This document shows, piece after piece, positions 61,241 to 64,000 of a DNA stretch of 64,000 nt (positions are counted from its first letter, which is position 1; the number at the start of each line of letters is the position of its first letter). Under the pieces are notes generated by a model. That model was not told the DNA's origin. It made no database searches and saw nothing but the letters and a program-made list of their open reading frames with translations. The DNA is from Apostichopus japonicus (Eukaryota > Echinodermata > Holothuroidea > Aspidochirotida > Stichopodidae). The DNA is taken from positions 21,855,265 to 21,919,264 of the forward strand of contig NC_092573.1 of the NCBI RefSeq assembly GCF_037975245.1, in the 5' to 3' direction. The position numbers were made by a program, and so were the translations under genes.

Positions 61241-64000
61241 ATATTTTGGCTGGTGTTTATTGATTTATGCTGCAGTTTTTGAAATCAAATGCTTCATTAG
61301 CATAATTGTATTGATTTTTGCCCTGCCCTGAAAATTCAACATGATCAGTAAATACAGATAAATATGATAGGTGTTACGTTTTCGGATGGAATCAAAAGCC
61401 CTGGACCTAAGTTGTTTATTCGATAAGAATTCCATAAAATCATTTCAATCGAAATTGAAAGTTATCCTCAGCAGAATTTTTCTAAAGAAAGAGTTGTTTG
61501 TATAAATTCTATAAGATTCCTGGACTAGAAGTGTAGAGTGCAATATTCAGTTGAACAAATTCATCAATATGTTGTGGACTTCAGGAAAACTAGTGCAAAG
61601 GTTGATCTTTTTCTAAAGAAAATTTCAGCTTAGTTTAGCCGGTTTTTTTTTTGGAGGGGGGGTGGGGTGATATATTGGTGAATGACAAACAAGTTTATAG
61701 CCAATACAATACAATTTTCTCTTTGGAGTTCTTTGCAATCAACAGTCATTTGTGTTTTTATGTTCTAATATGGAGATGGTAATAACGATGTTGACACAAA
61801 TTGGTTTTAGGTACACTACAACAATTGATTAACTAAGAAATCTTCATGTACTGATATTCAACCAATTAAAAGAGTTGGTTCATACTGTAGTGTACTACAT
61901 ACAGTGGATCACCGGAGCAATATATTTTCTTTCAACTGCTAGTAAATATTCCCTTCTTCCAAATGTTTCGATCTATCATCATGCTCTTGTTATCATGTTG
62001 TTGCTGTCTTCAGTGTTGTTGTTGTTGTTTCAAGTTTGGCTGTTTGGCCTAAACTTGCAGAAAGTTTGATCAAATAGTTGTAATCTATCAGTTTGGAGAA
62101 GAAGGAAGGAAATGTCTTTGAAATTCGAACCGAAAGTCGGTTCAACCTCTTTTGTTTTTGGCAAGCTCAGATTAATTTAATTTGTAAAGAATATTGATTG
62201 GTTCTGTTTCTTGATGACCTGTGTTAACAATCATTACCATCACATAAAGACAGGAACGTACATGTACAACCAAATTAGGAAGATTTTTTTTAATAAAAAC
62301 AATTTAGATGTTAATATTGAGAGATTCTTTTGGTTTTAATGATACATAAATCAAATTGGATCTTTAAATGTCATAGTCTATGAAAAAGCAAATCCCCCCC
62401 CCCCCCAAAAAAAGAGAAAGAAATAAAAGGCACAGAAAGGGAAAATAAGAGGAAGAAGTGCCACTTTAATTAAATGGTTTCTCAGCACTAATTGTATCAA
62501 CTTTTTCTTGACTCCATCTGCAAGGAACTGAATACAAGCAAATCTATCAATCTTTTTTTTTTATGTATTTTTTTTTATCCACATGTAAAAGATGAATTGT
62601 AAAAGGCACCTGCCGAGGGAGCAGAAACTTATTAAGCTGCAACTCGGCGACCTAAATATATTTCAGTGTGATATTTTTGAAAGGATTTTGGTACCTTGAG
62701 ACTTTCAAAAATATTGCCCAGAAATTTTGACTGTCTTCAATCCGAATGTCTGTTCTTTTTTGCATTGATTCAAATATGACTCGCTCGCGCTTAAAATGTT
62801 ATACCTAGAGGTACCTGTTTTTGGCCCCAAATTTTGAACATGTTAAAAGTTTTCCGAGGAAAACGGTTTTTCTGAGGAAAATTTCTTGGAGACTCTGAAT
62901 GAGGAGTGTTCGGTGAGAAAATTAGGGAAAGAAAAATAGTTTCTGTGAGAGAAAACTAGTTGAGAGTGTCCCTAATATGTGTTTGATGAGGTTATGCATC
63001 GATATGTACCAGCACATCCCTTGTATAGTGTTTATAGCAATTCAAATAGATACATTGCAATAATATTTATATATGAACTAAAACCAATATCTGAAATTCT
63101 CGATTACATAGAGAATATTGTAACTGTCAGATTGGCCTGGTATTTCAATCTAAGCAGGATCCACTTTTAATTCAAATTATGTAGAAAAAAAATCAGAAAA
63201 CCAATTAAGTTAATGTAACTAATTTACTAATTAACTAATATAATATCCATGCGTATATTGATACTTTTTGCGACAGGAGGAATCTTTAATGTCTGGACCC
63301 CCCTCCCCCAAGTTTCCCTCTCCCCAACCTCTCCTTCTCCACCTTGATTTTGAAATGCTACTGTAAATTAACTAAATTGTCCTTCATAACCCTCAGCTGA
63401 TAATTCAGTGTTCTAAATGGGAATCCCCCTTAACGTAACCTCAGCCAACCCCCAAAAATGGTTATATACATATTTTAGAAATGATTATTTCAAGATTTAG
63501 CAGTTAAAATGGTAAACCCAGTGATGTATTAATTGCTACTGCACTTTATAACTTCAGTTCGTTGTAAATTTGTTTTTGAGTATGGCTCCTTCCTGTGTTC
63601 TATTCTAAAAGTCAAGGGTGAGAATATCCACAGTTTATGTCAAGAAGGTTCAGCAAGAATAATATTTATCTCTACCGGTGATGTTGCATGTTAAATGTGT
63701 ATTGGTAGCTCTAGACCTTGGTCCGTGACATTTATTGAGATGTCTACATTAGCATCTGCATCTGGTATTCCACTCCTTTAAACTTGTGTGTGAATGGTCA
63801 CATGGCTCTCACACCATACCCTTCTTTCCATGAAGGAAAAGATGTACAAAAAGGCGGAAAAAATTGTTTTTGTTAGACTTTATGAAGTAGTTGTTACTGT
63901 CAATGTAAAAAGGTTAAAGAAAATAAAGAAGACACACATTCCATTCTTGGTAATATTTATAGTGTTGTGACATTATGTATTTTGTTTTTGACCTTTGCAT
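61241..64000. other. Intron continuing to the right edge
   Basis: I searched for the next myosin motor exon and found no convincing acceptor plus motor motif. It contains a GT/TTG-rich tract at 62015-62030, a C13 run at 62394-62406, and C/T-rich sequence at 63295-63340. No gene recognised. Confidence 0.45.

Noticed and set aside
61241-64000. Next myosin motor exon
   Set aside because: No acceptor followed by motor-like residues was found; the exon most likely lies beyond the window.

Overview
The window is AT-rich metazoan nuclear DNA. It has long introns with canonical GT-AG junctions, dense microsatellite and minisatellite arrays, relics of non-LTR retrotransposons, a tRNA-derived SINE and DNA-transposon derivatives. 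One gene is identified with confidence: the 5' coding part of a plus-strand myosin IX (RA domain, myosin motor, and further downstream a RhoGAP that would lie beyond the window). The three-exon reading matches invertebrate and vertebrate myosin IX around the P-loop and switch I. Recurrent AGGCCTA words, the SINE and LINE tail types and the base composition fit a marine invertebrate deuterostome such as an echinoderm. That assignment is an inference and cannot be proven here.

Layout. 1-5.6 kb: an unassigned open frame at the left edge, a ~52-bp degenerate tandem array and anonymous sequence. 4.7-5.85 kb and 16.1-17.16 kb: CpG-denser patches that each end at a consensus splice donor, so either could hold an upstream exon or promoter of the myosin gene. 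6.7-7.1 kb: a frameshifted LINE reverse-transcriptase C-terminus. 12.5 kb: a tRNA-derived SINE. 19.9-22.6 kb: a 33-bp-arm inverted repeat, a repeat unit flanked by 40-bp direct repeats, and a 5-copy ~69-bp array. 30.4-31.0 kb: a 19-bp minisatellite. 38.5-39.4 kb: a 57-bp minisatellite with alternating unit types.

Myosin IX: coding exon A (40897-41751, start ATG 40915), intron of 8.7 kb, exon B (50419-50513), intron of 8.4 kb, exon C (58960-59122), then an intron that runs off the window. Together they give the first 365 residues with consistent splice phases. The introns hold a ~168-bp fold-back element carrying two TGACGTCA sites, two minus-strand ORFs each preceded by a plausible TATA/CRE promoter, a complete 1128-bp non-autonomous hAT element with an exact 8-bp target duplication, and a 670-bp self-complementary array based on TGCTGTATAC.

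No operon-like, CRISPR-like or defence-like system is present. The most interesting items are the two possible nested antisense mini-genes, the CRE-bearing fold-back, the hAT element with its internal GGAAGAAA repeats, and the palindromic array just after exon C.
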